A DNA stretch of 64,000 nt from JAWKZG01 sp041396125 (GTDB lineage: Bacteria; Pseudomonadota; Gammaproteobacteria; Competibacterales; Competibacteraceae). Where the stretch lies: positions 62,001 through 126,000 of the forward strand of contig JAWKZG010000009.1 of the NCBI GenBank assembly GCA_041396125.1, written 5' to 3'. This document shows positions 18,105 to 26,889 of this stretch, one piece after another. Numbering within the stretch: the stretch's first letter is position 1; each line of letters begins with the position of its first letter. The notes below the pieces were generated by a model. That model was not told the DNA's origin. It saw nothing but the letters and a program-made list of their open reading frames with translations, and ran no database searches. A program made the translations under genes and the position numbers.

Positions 18105-18303
18105 CCGCGCAGGCAGAAATCCAGTCCGATACACCGCAGCCTCGATCCAGCCACATTTGGGTAGGGTGGACAACTTGTTGCCCACGCGCAAGACGCTAAC
18201 CTAAGCCCCGCACATCGTCATTCCCGCGCAGGCGGGAATCCAGGGCCGCGTATACTGATCCAACCCCCAAACACCGTCATTCCCGCGCAGGCGGGAATCC
18301 AGT
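18105..18303. repeat. Composite dyad repeat left of the CRISPR array
   Basis: Two parts. Positions 18105-18243 form a ~139-bp segment (contains CGATCCAGCC and TTGCCCACGCGCAAGA) that recurs in the same orientation at 22777-22912. Positions 18217-18302 hold two dyads 59 bp apart that are the reverse complement of the 59-bp unit at 16811-17200, so they form long inverted repeats around the VWA gene. The gap 18027-18333 has no gene. Confidence 0.8.
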
Positions 18304-18333
18304 CCGTACTTGCCAGCATCATCGTCACGCCCA

Positions 18334-20158
18334 GTCTTAATCCCTTTTTAATCAGGTCTACGTTTCAAACGTAAGGTCAAACACAAACTGGCAGGTGCGG
18401 TTGATAGTCTTAATCCCTTTTTAATCAGGTCTACGTTTCAAACAAAAAGCACTTAAATCATTACGTCACCTTATAAGGTCTTAATCCCTTTTTAATCAGG
18501 TCTACGTTTCAAACCCGAACAGAAGCAAGACCCGATGGAGGCCAAACTGTCTTAATCCCTTTTTAATCAGGTCTACGTTTCAAACCAAGCGTCGCGAGGA
18601 CGTTGCCGATCAGCTTGGGTCTTAATCCCTTTTTAATCAGGTCTACGTTTCAAACCCCGATAACTAGGCAACAAAAAACCCCGCCGGGTCAGTCTTAATC
18701 CCTTTTTAATCAGGTCTACGTTTCAAACCGTTCCGGCCAGAGATTACCGCGATTCTGGACGTGTCTTAATCCCTTTTTAATCAGGTCTACGTTTCAAACT
18801 TGGTGTATTTTACTACATTCGGTAAATATCACCGTCTTAATCCCTTTTTAATCAGGTCTACGTTTCAAACACCGGTTAGCGAACGAAATAATAGGGACTG
18901 AACGTCCCGTCTTAATCCCTTTTTAATCAGGTCTACGTTTCAAACAAATTGCAGAAAAAATACTAGAAAAAAGACTGTTGTCTTAATCCCTTTTTAATCA
19001 GGTCTACGTTTCAAACTATTTCATTGGTTACAACAAAGAAAAAAAGACCTAGTCTTAATCCCTTTTTAATCAGGTCTACGTTTCAAACAATTAGAGGAAC
19101 AAGTAATGGCTAACACCAAACGTCTTAATCCCTTTTTAATCAGGTCTACGTTTCAAACGACAGTGCGGCGATGAATTATCTGGGATATCTGCGTCTTAAT
19201 CCCTTTTTAATCAGGTCTACGTTTCAAACACAACAGGAGCAAACACAAATGAACAAGCAAGAAGTCTTAATCCCTTTTTAATCAGGTCTACGTTTCAAAC
19301 CGAGAATAAAATGAATATTATGCGATACAGATTAGGTCTTAATCCCTTTTTAATCAGGTCTACGTTTCAAACGAATTCCAAATCAAAGGTAAATAAAATG
19401 ACTGAGTCTTAATCCCTTTTTAATCAGGTCTACGTTTCAAACGCCGCCGCTGAGCGCAATTGCGAGCTGGATTCATCAGTCTTAATCCCTTTTTAATCAG
19501 GTCTACGTTTCAAACGCCGCCGCTGAGCGCAATTGCGAGCTGGATTCATCAGTCTTAATCCCTTTTTAATCAGGTCTACGTTTCAAACAAACCCATACGT
19601 ATTAATCACAACGAAACACCGGTCTTAATCCCTTTTTAATCAGGTCTACGTTTCAAACCCTTATGATCAGCTACATACCTTACCAACCATGCGTCTTAAT
19701 CCCTTTTTAATCAGGTCTACGTTTCAAACGGGTATACCCACGGCGTCTACAGATGGACACAAAAGTCTTAATCCCTTTTTAATCAGGTCTACGTTTCAAA
19801 CACTGGAGAGAATAAAACACCCAGGAGTAATGACGGGTCTTAATCCCTTTTTAATCAGGTCTACGTTTCAAACGCTGGTGAATATAACGCAATTCTTGTT
19901 GACTCTGAGTCTTAATCCCTTTTAATCAGGTCTACGTTTCAAACAATATCAGAACCTAGCATTGCAGATATACAAATTAGTCTTAATCCTTTTTAATCAG
20001 GTCTACGTTTCAAACTCGGATGCCGACAAACTGGTTATATGGCGCTGAGGTCTTAATCCCTTTTTAATCAGGTCTACGTTTCAAACATCCTTATGGAAGA
20101 GAGCAACGACCCAATCAAGTTGTCTTAATCCCTTTTTAATCAGGTCTACGTTTCAAAC
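18334..20158 (-). CRISPR. CRISPR array, 26 repeats of 37 bp, 25 spacers
   Basis: On plus the repeat starts GTCTTAATCCC and ends CTACGTTTCAAAC. Repeats begin at 18334, 18407, 18478, 18549, 18619, 18692, 18763, 18834, 18909, 18980, 19052, 19122, 19193, 19264, 19336, 19406, 19479, 19552, 19622, 19693, 19765, 19837, 19909, 19980, 20050 and 20122. Spacers are 33-38 nt. Repeat 23 lacks one T (T5 to T4) and repeat 24 one C (C3 to C2). Spacers 16 and 17 (19443-19478, 19516-19551) are identical. I assign minus-strand transcription because all cas genes are minus, the leader-like gap is at the right end, the minus repeat ends ATTAAGAC (close to the common ATTGAAAC handle), and spacers read as sense mRNA on plus. 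Confidence 0.97.
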
Positions 20159-20252
20159 CCCTCGACGCCAGAACATCTTTCCAATCAACCACCTGCAAAG
20201 GGGGTTGCCAAGAATTTCTGAAACCAAAAAGTTTACGACAACACAGGTCATG
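20159..20252 (-). promoter_or_regulatory. Probable CRISPR leader
   Basis: The 94 bp between the cas2 stop and the array's right end. Read on minus it contains TTGTCGTAAACTTTTTGG, then TTTGCAGGTGG and GGCGTCGAGGG directly at the first repeat. The other array end is bordered by dispersed dyad repeats, not leader-like DNA. Promoter elements are not clear enough to mark. Confidence 0.6.
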
Positions 20253-20579
20253 TTATACCTCCTCCCCATCTGTCAATGGCACGGTATTCAGCCGCAACAT
20301 ATTATAGCCATTTTGCAATAGCAGAATATCCTCCGGGAAGATTTGCCGCCCCATTAACGCCACCTCGCCCGCGCGCGGCAGCGGATAGATACGCACATCA
20401 TCGCTGCGCCGGTCGATCAGATCATTCAGACCGTCTATGGTGTCGTCCAGAGCGGCCCGGTTTAAATCTGCAGCAAACACTGAATATTGTACCCGTACTG
20501 CTCGTTTGCTCAGATAGCGGGCGATCCGGTTCAGGCGCTGCGGATCGGTGATGTCGTAGGCGATCAGATACAGAGCCAT
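20253..20579 (-). CDS. cas2: Cas2 (second copy, array-proximal)
   Basis: Cas2 ferredoxin-fold protein of 108 residues: YLIAYDITDPQRLNRIARYL with the conserved Asp near position 9, then RVQYSVFAADL. It bridges Cas1 dimers in the spacer integration complex. It begins 2 nt after the stop of the short cas1 paralogue. It differs clearly from the other Cas2 in this module, so the two are not a recent duplication. Confidence 0.9.
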   Translation of the reverse strand: MALYLIAYDITDPQRLNRIARYLSKRAVRVQYSVFAADLNRAALDDTIDGLNDLIDRRSDDVRIYPLPRAGEVALMGRQIFPEDILLLQNGYNMLRLNTVPLTDGEEV

Positions 20580-20581
20580 GA

Positions 20582-21346
20582 TTACAATTCCAGCAGAAAG
20601 CCATGCAGCCGGTTCAGGATTTGTCGGCCAAGGCGTTGCAGACGCGGTACACGGGACTCGAAAAAAGCCACCAGCGCTCGATCGTCGATAGGTGCGCCCA
20701 CGGGTTGTCGGTTCAGCCAGACAGCGAACGGATTGAGTAAATCGAGGTGTAGCCAGCGCGCCGGTGCGGACGGCAGATCGAGCCGGTTACCGATGGCGCG
20801 CAGATGTTCTGCACCAAGCCCGAACTCCGTCAGCAGTTCAGCGGCCAGGGCAGCGCTCAGGCCGTGCAGTCGACCGCTCACGAAACCGTACTGTCGAGCA
20901 CCGAGCCGTTCCGTCTGCCAGTCTCGCAAACGGTTTTCGATGTGTGCCAGCGTGTACCGCTCCGGCGACTGCTGCAGGCGTTTGCACAAAGCACAATGGG
21001 CGCGACTGTCAACGGCACGCGTCCAGTCGCTGTAACGTTCGGCCCAGTCCGGCCGGTCGAGAAAATCCTGCAGCCGCTGCCACAGACTGTCGCGGCGCGG
21101 TGAATCGCCAAACAGATAAGCCCGCACCTGCCCGTTCGGCTGGAGAAATGTAATGCTGATACCGCGCTCGGCACAGGCCAGCAAGGCCGGTGTGCTGATG
21201 TCAGCCGGGCCACTGACAATCAGCCGCGAGATCCGGTTCAGGGGCACCAGCTGGCAGGCTCGCTCCGGCTGTTTGATACTGAGGGCCGGACCATCCAGAT
21301 TTACCCATAAGCCGCCGCGCCGTCCAATCACATAACAGGGCTTCAT
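20582..21346 (-). CDS. Short Cas1 paralogue lacking the integrase active site
   Basis: A 254-residue Cas1-like protein. The N-terminal beta domain is Cas1 (LWVNLDGPALSIKQ, then RLIVSGPADISTPALLACAERGISITFL, residues ~13-71). The helical domain is shortened. No Leu-Glu-Gly motif for the catalytic Glu is visible; the segment HLDLLNPFAVWL can be matched to the CDLIEPLRP segment of the other Cas1, which keeps the Asp but has no His at the expected place 12 residues earlier. I infer a catalytically inactive partner. Its ATG overlaps the restored stop of the full-length cas1 as ATGA (21343-21346), and cas2 follows after 2 nt. A diverged but active enzyme cannot be excluded by eye. Confidence 0.75.
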   Translation of the reverse strand: MKPCYVIGRRGGLWVNLDGPALSIKQPERACQLVPLNRISRLIVSGPADISTPALLACAERGISITFLQPNGQVRAYLFGDSPRRDSLWQRLQDFLDRPDWAERYSDWTRAVDSRAHCALCKRLQQSPERYTLAHIENRLRDWQTERLGARQYGFVSGRLHGLSAALAAELLTEFGLGAEHLRAIGNRLDLPSAPARWLHLDLLNPFAVWLNRQPVGAPIDDRALVAFFESRVPRLQRLGRQILNRLHGFLLEL

Positions 21347-22318
21347 GGCTCATGGTCCAGGCTGTCATACGTTAGCTCCGGTGCCAGCGAGCTCATGACC
21401 CCCGCCAGACGATAGGCCTGCCGGCGCAGGTAACGCCGCCAGGGCCGGGCTGCTGTTTCAAACGCTGCAAAAAATGGCATGCGCGCAGACTTGCCAAGCC
21501 GACAACCCCTGCACTTCGGTGGTAAACAGCTCGGCGCGCAGTGTCCGCTCACGAAACAGTTCCCATACCCAGGTATCCACCCGTGGCCGCAGCGGCTCGA
21601 TCAGATCGCAGGCCAGCGATTCACGTCCGTAGGCGGGTTCGTGATAGAACCCGAGCAACGGATCAAGCCCGGCCTGGTAGCAGGCACGCACGGCATCATG
21701 ATGTAACAGCGTATAGGCCAGTGACAGGCAGGCATTGACTGGATCGCGCGGTGGCCGGCGATTTCGACCGGTAAATTTCAGGGCCGGCGCAAACAATGCG
21801 CAATAACCGCGAAAATAAGCCGCTGCGGCAGCACCCTCAAGCCCCAGCAACGATGCGGCTTCGTTTGCCTCCAACACCTGCAATAGACTGTCTTGCAGCG
21901 TTTCCAGCGCCGTGCTCAAGGCCAGCCGTTGATCCGGTCGGCGGTTCGGTGCCTGCGCCAGCACCGCGTGCTGCCCCTGCAGTTTGGCTTGCACCAGACG
22001 ACGGCTCCAGCGCAAACGGGTGGCACTGTCGTGCCAGAGCTGATATTGCCCCAAACGGCGGCGAGCATCGTTATGACCCGGTCCCACCAGATAACCGCGC
22101 CGACGCCCGGTTCTGGCTCCCAGCAGCAGAATATCCACGCCCTGCTCACCCAGCGCGCCCAGCAATGCGGTATCCAGTTGCGCCCGACCCTGCACCACGA
22201 CTCGCTCCAGCATCGCCAAAGGCACGGTGCGCGGGCGCTCGCCCGGCTCGCGGATAACAACCCGGCGGCTGTCCAGAGTCAGCGTCAGATCGCGCCGATC
22301 CAATAATAATGTGGTCAT
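21343..22318 (-). CDS. cas1: Cas1 integrase, catalytic residues intact, apparent frameshift near the C-terminus
   Basis: Cas1 of about 324 residues when one base is removed. Active-site residues are present: Glu161 (LGLEGAAAAAYF), His226 (GFYHEPAYG) and Asp238 (ACDLIEPLRP). The frame breaks at a G4 run (CCCC at 21504-21507 on plus); with three Gs the protein continues GCRLGKSARMPFFAAFE and stops at 21343, overlapping the next ATG. As given, the frame ends early at 21458 after a nonsense tail. The start is ATG 22318, 4 nt after the cas2 stop; a longer in-frame reading to 22435 would run through cas2. The frameshift is probably a homopolymer error but would cost the last ~55 residues if real. 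Confidence 0.85.
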
Positions 22319-22322
22319 TTGC

Positions 22323-22607
22323 TCACCCCACGTAATAATAAGCCGGGTCTTCCGGCTGCAAGGCAATGCCCAGCGTGCGTACCGTGCGATCCCCTGCCAG
22401 CGGCAAGAGCAGAAAGCGGTCGTCACGCGGTTCAATCACCTCCTCCATCTCGGCCAGCAGCGCACGCCGCTCGGCAGCGGTCAGAAAACACTCAAAGACG
22501 GATTTCTGCCCACCGCAGGCATAGCCTTTCAACACCCGTAGACCTTGACTCAGGCGTTGCGGACAGCTGATATCGTAAGCGGCCAAATATAAACGACGGT
22601 GTGCCAT
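22323..22607 (-). CDS. cas2: Cas2 (first copy)
   Basis: Cas2 protein of 94 residues: RRLYLAAYDISCPQRLSQGLRVL with the conserved Asp near position 12, then GQKSVFECFL. First gene of the four-gene adaptation module cas2-cas1-cas1'-cas2'. The upstream region consists of dyad repeats from about 22769, so the promoter is probably within 22608-22768. Confidence 0.9.
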   Translation of the reverse strand: MAHRRLYLAAYDISCPQRLSQGLRVLKGYACGGQKSVFECFLTAAERRALLAEMEEVIEPRDDRFLLLPLAGDRTVRTLGIALQPEDPAYYYVG

Positions 22608-22995
22608 GCTGCGGTTTCCGGTAAGACCTTCGAGTTAGACCCGACAGGCATAAATAGGCGTCCCTGCCCAAAGCAACGTCCTTGTGCCGGATAGCATGGC
22701 GAAACAAAGCGAAAAATGCCGGAATGGCAAGCTTGCGGTGTGTGAATCAGAAATCGCGCCGGGAGATCGTCATTCCCGCGCAGGCGGGAATCCAGCCCGA
22801 TACACCGTAGCCTCGATCCAGCCGCATTTTGGTAGGGTGGGCAACTGGTTGCCCACGCGCAAGAAGCTAATCCCCCCGCACATCGTTATTTCCGCGCAGG
22901 CGGGAATCCTGAAGTGGCGTTTTGTGTGAACCGCGTCCAAAAATAGCCATAGGGGCACACGTCAAACCCCATGTTGGCTCAGTGACAACGAAGCG
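22608..22995. repeat. Gap with composite dyad repeat, copy 2 (22769-22912)
   Basis: No gene is visible. Positions 22777-22912 match 18105-18243 in the same orientation (shared CGATACACCG, CCTCGATCCAGCC, TTGCCCACGCGCAAGA, ending in a dyad). The two copies therefore stand as direct repeats around the CRISPR array and the cas2-cas1-cas1'-cas2' module. The first dyad here is CATTCCCGCGCAGGCGGGAA (22771-22790). Confidence 0.8.
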
Positions 22996-23814
22996 TTAGC
23001 AGACCTTGGCGGCCTCATCTTTGAAATCCGCATGCCAGCGAGAGAGCGGTGGCCGATTCTCGGTAATATCCTGCGCTCCCCACAATATTCTGCGCTTGTC
23101 CCGGTCTTGAGACACTTCATCATCCGGGCAGATTACATAAAAGTCGTCTGCTTCAATGTGCTCAATCATAAAATCAACCACCTGATGAGGCAGCCAGGCG
23201 CCTTTCTTGTGCTCATTTTTGCCGGTAGTTGTCCACCCCGGCACGAGTAAATGGACAGAGACATTCGGGTTTTGCCGGTTGCGGAGTTCATGTTGCAACT
23301 GTTCGGAATAGGTTTTGACGGCTGACTTTGCAATGTTATAGATAGGGTGTCCGGGCGGATTTGTGATGCCTTGTTTAGAGCCGACATTGACAATCCTGCC
23401 GCGCCTCCCGTCCTCAAGCATCATCGGCAGCAAGGTCTGTACCCCCATGACCACACCCCAGAAGTTTACTTCCAGGGCACGTCGCCATTCTGCCAATGGC
23501 GCATCAAACCCTCGACCGATCCGGGTAACTGCGTTGTTCATTAAAAATTGCAGTGAGCCAAATTCAGACTCGACGGTCTGACGAATGCTCTCCCAGTCGC
23601 CTTCGAGCGCTACGTCAGCACTCACTGACACGATCTTCCCCGCCGCATTCTTTGCCACTTCAGCGGTTGACTGCTCGAGATCAGCGGAGGGCAAATCGAC
23701 CAGACAAACATTCATACCCAAACCGGCAAGCCGCTGGGCAGTAGCTCGGCCTATACCAAGGCTGGCTCCGGTTACAAGGGCGGAATTGCCGGGTATCAAT
23801 ACCGAATTTGGCAT
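22996..23814 (-). CDS. Short-chain dehydrogenase/reductase
   Basis: Classical SDR (272 residues) with TGASLGIG near the N-terminus, the NNA strand (FLMNNAVTR) and the catalytic pair in YNIAK. It uses NAD(P)(H) to oxidise or reduce a small alcohol or ketone; the substrate is unknown. TTGGAG lies 6 nt before the ATG at 23814, whereas the in-frame ATG at 23838 has no ribosome site. It begins the non-CRISPR region right of the repeat copy. Confidence 0.8.
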   Translation of the reverse strand: MPNSVLIPGNSALVTGASLGIGRATAQRLAGLGMNVCLVDLPSADLEQSTAEVAKNAAGKIVSVSADVALEGDWESIRQTVESEFGSLQFLMNNAVTRIGRGFDAPLAEWRRALEVNFWGVVMGVQTLLPMMLEDGRRGRIVNVGSKQGITNPPGHPIYNIAKSAVKTYSEQLQHELRNRQNPNVSVHLLVPGWTTTGKNEHKKGAWLPHQVVDFMIEHIEADDFYVICPDDEVSQDRDKRRILWGAQDITENRPPLSRWHADFKDEAAKVC

Positions 23815-23986
23815 AAATGACTCCAAAGTAATAACCATACAGCGACTATAGACCAGAATAACGGGTTTGAAGCACGCCAGTTACAGCCGCTTTCGCCTTC
23901 ACGGTGCAGGGGGGCGTATTTGCCCAATGTCAGACCACGCGTCAAGATGCCGGCCCCAGGTGCACTAGTGGACGGATTATCACTGG

Positions 23987-25723
23987 CTAATTATGGCCGC
24001 GTGTCACTTTGAACGTATTGGGCGCGGTGACCTCTTCCGGCACGACGTGTGCTTTCAGACCACCGATCAGTTCCACCACATGCTCCGCCGACATCATGGC
24101 ACCCTCCTGCCAGCCCGGCAGCGTAGATGCCTGATCGCCGACAATATAAACATTGCCCTCAGGCAGCAGCAGCCGGCGGTAGTCACTATCGTCGTGTTGA
24201 TGATTGCCCCAGCTGGGCCAGGCGCCCTTCTGATGCACAACATTCTGCCAGGCGATGGACAGGCCCAGTTCAGTAGGAACAATGCTGTCATCGGCAAACT
24301 CCTGGTGCAGACGCAGGCCGCCTTCCTTCGCCACCCGCAAGCGCTCGGCCAGACCCAACCGGCCAAACTCGGTGGCATGGCGGGGTTCTTCGGGACAGGC
24401 GCCGTCGTGAATATAAGCCCCGGTCAGGGTGCCTTTCTGGCTGAAGAAGTCGTTGGACGGATACCAGATCTGTTCGATGATGTCATCGGTCCAGCTGATA
24501 CCGCCATAGATCTCGTAGTTATCGTTTTCCCAAAACCGGGTATTGCACTGCCAGCCCACTTTGCAGGATGCATCGAAGGTGGTGCGCTCAATCGCCAGCT
24601 GAAAACGCTCGGAGAAATTATTCGGGATATCCTTGAGAATGGGACACGGGATATTACTGACGCAGTAATCAGCCGTTTTGGTGACCTCGCCAGTGCCATC
24701 CCGGTAACTGACTTTCACCCCTGCGCTGGTATTCTCGATCCGCGTTACCGGCGCGTTGTAGGTGATGATATTGCCTACCGCCCGGACAAAGCCGTCGACG
24801 ATCCGGTCCATACCTCCGACCGGTTGAAACAGCGTCGGCTGCCATTCAAATTCGACCGGATCGTAAAAACTGTTTTGCCAGAACTTCGAGTTCAGCAATT
24901 GCGCCAGTGGCGTTTTGCTCGGAATCTCGCAGTTGTCGAAGACGTTCGGGGTGGGACGACCCGCTTCATCGTCAGCACAGCCGGTACGGGTAGAGCCTTC
25001 ATAGCGGTAGTCGGTGTTGCTGCCACAGCCGCTGTGAGGCTGTCCCAGCGGACCAAAAGCCTGCAGCAGACTGAGCAGATTTTCCCGGTCGGACTGGCTC
25101 AGTTCTTCGTCCAGCGCGCCCTTGTTGACACATTTCGCCAGCAGTTCAGCAATATAACCACGCGTATCGTTCTGAATCTGACGATAAACCCGCGGGCGTT
25201 CGGTGAAGGCATCGGCATTCGATTGAAACAGATTGCCGGTGGTATTCATGATGTAGGGTTCCAGCGCCACGCCCAGCTGCTGACAATAACCGAGCACCCG
25301 GCGATGATGATAAGGCAGTCGCCCCGGCCCCAGATTCAGATACAGACCGTCATCAAACTGGCAGGTCTGCACCGTAGCGCCATGCTCAGCGCTTTCTTCA
25401 ATGACCGTGCTGCCGCGCCGGGCGGTGTGATTGCGGCCACCCGCCCGATTGGACGCTTCCAGAATTTCGCAGCGGTATCCGTATTGCCCCAGCAGATAAG
25501 CCGTCGTCAGACCGCCGATACCCGCCCCCAGGATCAGCACCGATTTGCCGCTGCCCGCATTAACCTTAAGCTGTGGCGGCCCGGCCCAGGCCGTCGGCAT
25601 ATTCAGCAGGCCCAGCGCTACCATGGTTTCGTACAGGGCTGCTGCCCCGCCCGCCTGGCCTACCCGTGTTAAAAAGGTGCGCCGTGTCCAGGTCGGGGAA
25701 AATGCGTCATTATTGCTGCTCAT
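23987..25723 (-). CDS. Tat-exported FAD-dependent amine oxidase
   Basis: Flavin amine oxidase family, 578 residues. The N-terminus has a Tat-type signal (TRRTFL followed by a hydrophobic stretch to about residue 47). The FAD-binding dinucleotide motif LILGAGIGGLTTAYLL lies near 69, followed by EASNRAGGRNHT, and the C-terminal FAD motif (NVYIVGDQASTLPGWQEGAMMSA, in two pieces) near 535. Likely an L-amino acid or amine oxidase acting in the periplasm and producing H2O2 and ammonia. Neighbours (acdS) also release ammonia, but no operon link is evident. Confidence 0.82.
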   Translation of the reverse strand: MSSNNDAFSPTWTRRTFLTRVGQAGGAAALYETMVALGLLNMPTAWAGPPQLKVNAGSGKSVLILGAGIGGLTTAYLLGQYGYRCEILEASNRAGGRNHTARRGSTVIEESAEHGATVQTCQFDDGLYLNLGPGRLPYHHRRVLGYCQQLGVALEPYIMNTTGNLFQSNADAFTERPRVYRQIQNDTRGYIAELLAKCVNKGALDEELSQSDRENLLSLLQAFGPLGQPHSGCGSNTDYRYEGSTRTGCADDEAGRPTPNVFDNCEIPSKTPLAQLLNSKFWQNSFYDPVEFEWQPTLFQPVGGMDRIVDGFVRAVGNIITYNAPVTRIENTSAGVKVSYRDGTGEVTKTADYCVSNIPCPILKDIPNNFSERFQLAIERTTFDASCKVGWQCNTRFWENDNYEIYGGISWTDDIIEQIWYPSNDFFSQKGTLTGAYIHDGACPEEPRHATEFGRLGLAERLRVAKEGGLRLHQEFADDSIVPTELGLSIAWQNVVHQKGAWPSWGNHQHDDSDYRRLLLPEGNVYIVGDQASTLPGWQEGAMMSAEHVVELIGGLKAHVVPEEVTAPNTFKVTRGHN

Positions 25724-25875
25724 GAATCCTCTCCTTAGCAGGTTCGACTAGGCGGGTTCGACTGGCCTTCCGGGCAAGGCGCGGCGTCAAAAACAGAAGC
25801 CTGACCGAACCTTACCCACAGGACCTTACCCACAGGGAACAGATTCATTTAAGTTTAGCAGTGGTTCAAAAAAGT

Positions 25876-26889
25876 TTAGCCGTTGCGGTAGATATAGCTG
25901 TAGCCATTGATCGCAGGCACACCGCCCAGATGGGCGTAAAGCACGTTCGAACCTGCCGGAAAAAAGTCTTTGCGCACCAGGTCAATCATGCCCTGCATGG
26001 ATTTTCCTTCATACACCGGGTCCGTCATCATGCCTTCCGTGCGTGCGGCAAGCCGGATCGCCTCGTTGGTTGCCGCCGAAGGCACACCGTATACCGGATA
26101 GGCGTAGTCTTCGAACAGGATGATATCGTCAGCGGTAATGTCCTGCCCCAGCGCAACGAGATCGGCGGTTTTCTGCGCGATGTCGAGCACCTGGGCTTTG
26201 GTTTGCGCCGGCGTGCAGGACGCATCAATACCGATCACCTGACGGGCGCGACCGTCTTTGGCAAAGCCGACTACCATGCCGGCATGGGTCGAACCTGTTA
26301 CCGTGCAGACAATAATGTAGTCAAATTTGATGCCCATAGCGGCTTCCTGCGCCCGCACTTCTTCCGCAAACCCGACAAAGCCGAGGCCACCGTATTTGTG
26401 TACGGAAGCGCCGGCCGGAATGGCATAGGGTTTACCACCTTTGGCCTGGACATCTGCCAGCGCCCGCTCCCAGCTGGCACGGATACCGATGTCAAAACCT
26501 TCATCGACCAGTTCGATCTCAGCCCCCAGAACGCGGCTCATGAGAATATTGCCAACCCGGTCATAGACTGCATCTTCAAACGGCACCCAGCTTTCCTGGA
26601 TAAGACGGCACTTCAGGCCAAGCTTGGCGGCAATCGCAGCAACCTGGCGTGTATGGTTGGACTGTACACCGCCGATAGTGACCAGCGTATCGGCACCGGA
26701 GGCGAGCGCATCGGGAATGATGTATTCCATTTTGCGCACTTTATTGCCGCCGAAAGCGAGCCCGGAATTGCAGTCTTCGCGTTTCGCGTACAGCGCCACT
26801 TTGCCGCCGAGATGGTCGGATAAGCGGCTTAATTTCTCGATGGGCGTTGGCCCGAAAGTCAGCGGATAACGTTCAAATTTCTCAAGCAT
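25876..26889 (-). CDS. acdS: 1-aminocyclopropane-1-carboxylate (ACC) deaminase
   Basis: PLP enzyme of 337 residues that converts ACC to 2-oxobutanoate and ammonia. It is very close to the Pseudomonas enzyme through its length: KREDCNSGLAFGGNK with the PLP lysine Lys50, the GGVQSNHTRQVAA loop, and Tyr293-Glu294 in DPVYEGKSM. The Glu after the Tyr and the Leu in YAHLGG separate true ACC deaminases from D-cysteine desulfhydrases. GGAAGG sits 7 nt before the ATG at 26889. Divergent from an Lrp-type regulator, the classic acdS-acdR layout. Soil or plant association would be typical, but the gene also moves between bacteria. Confidence 0.9.
   Translation of the reverse strand: MLEKFERYPLTFGPTPIEKLSRLSDHLGGKVALYAKREDCNSGLAFGGNKVRKMEYIIPDALASGADTLVTIGGVQSNHTRQVAAIAAKLGLKCRLIQESWVPFEDAVYDRVGNILMSRVLGAEIELVDEGFDIGIRASWERALADVQAKGGKPYAIPAGASVHKYGGLGFVGFAEEVRAQEAAMGIKFDYIIVCTVTGSTHAGMVVGFAKDGRARQVIGIDASCTPAQTKAQVLDIAQKTADLVALGQDITADDIILFEDYAYPVYGVPSAATNEAIRLAARTEGMMTDPVYEGKSMQGMIDLVRKDFFPAGSNVLYAHLGGVPAINGYSYIYRNG

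Noticed and set aside
19689..19925. Repetitive reading frame across the CRISPR array
   Set aside because: It is only translation of CRISPR repeats; the peptide repeats with the array period.
20582..22318. Cas1 fused to reverse transcriptase, as in RNA-spacer acquisition systems
   Set aside because: No reverse transcriptase motif (such as YADD) occurs in either Cas1 or nearby, despite spacers matching sense mRNA strand.
23993..25672. 559-codon open frame on plus opposite the amine oxidase gene
   Set aside because: It is the antisense of a well-supported oxidase gene in high-GC DNA and has no recognisable domain.
25861..26823. 320-codon frame opposite acdS
   Set aside because: Antisense of a highly conserved gene; no domain.
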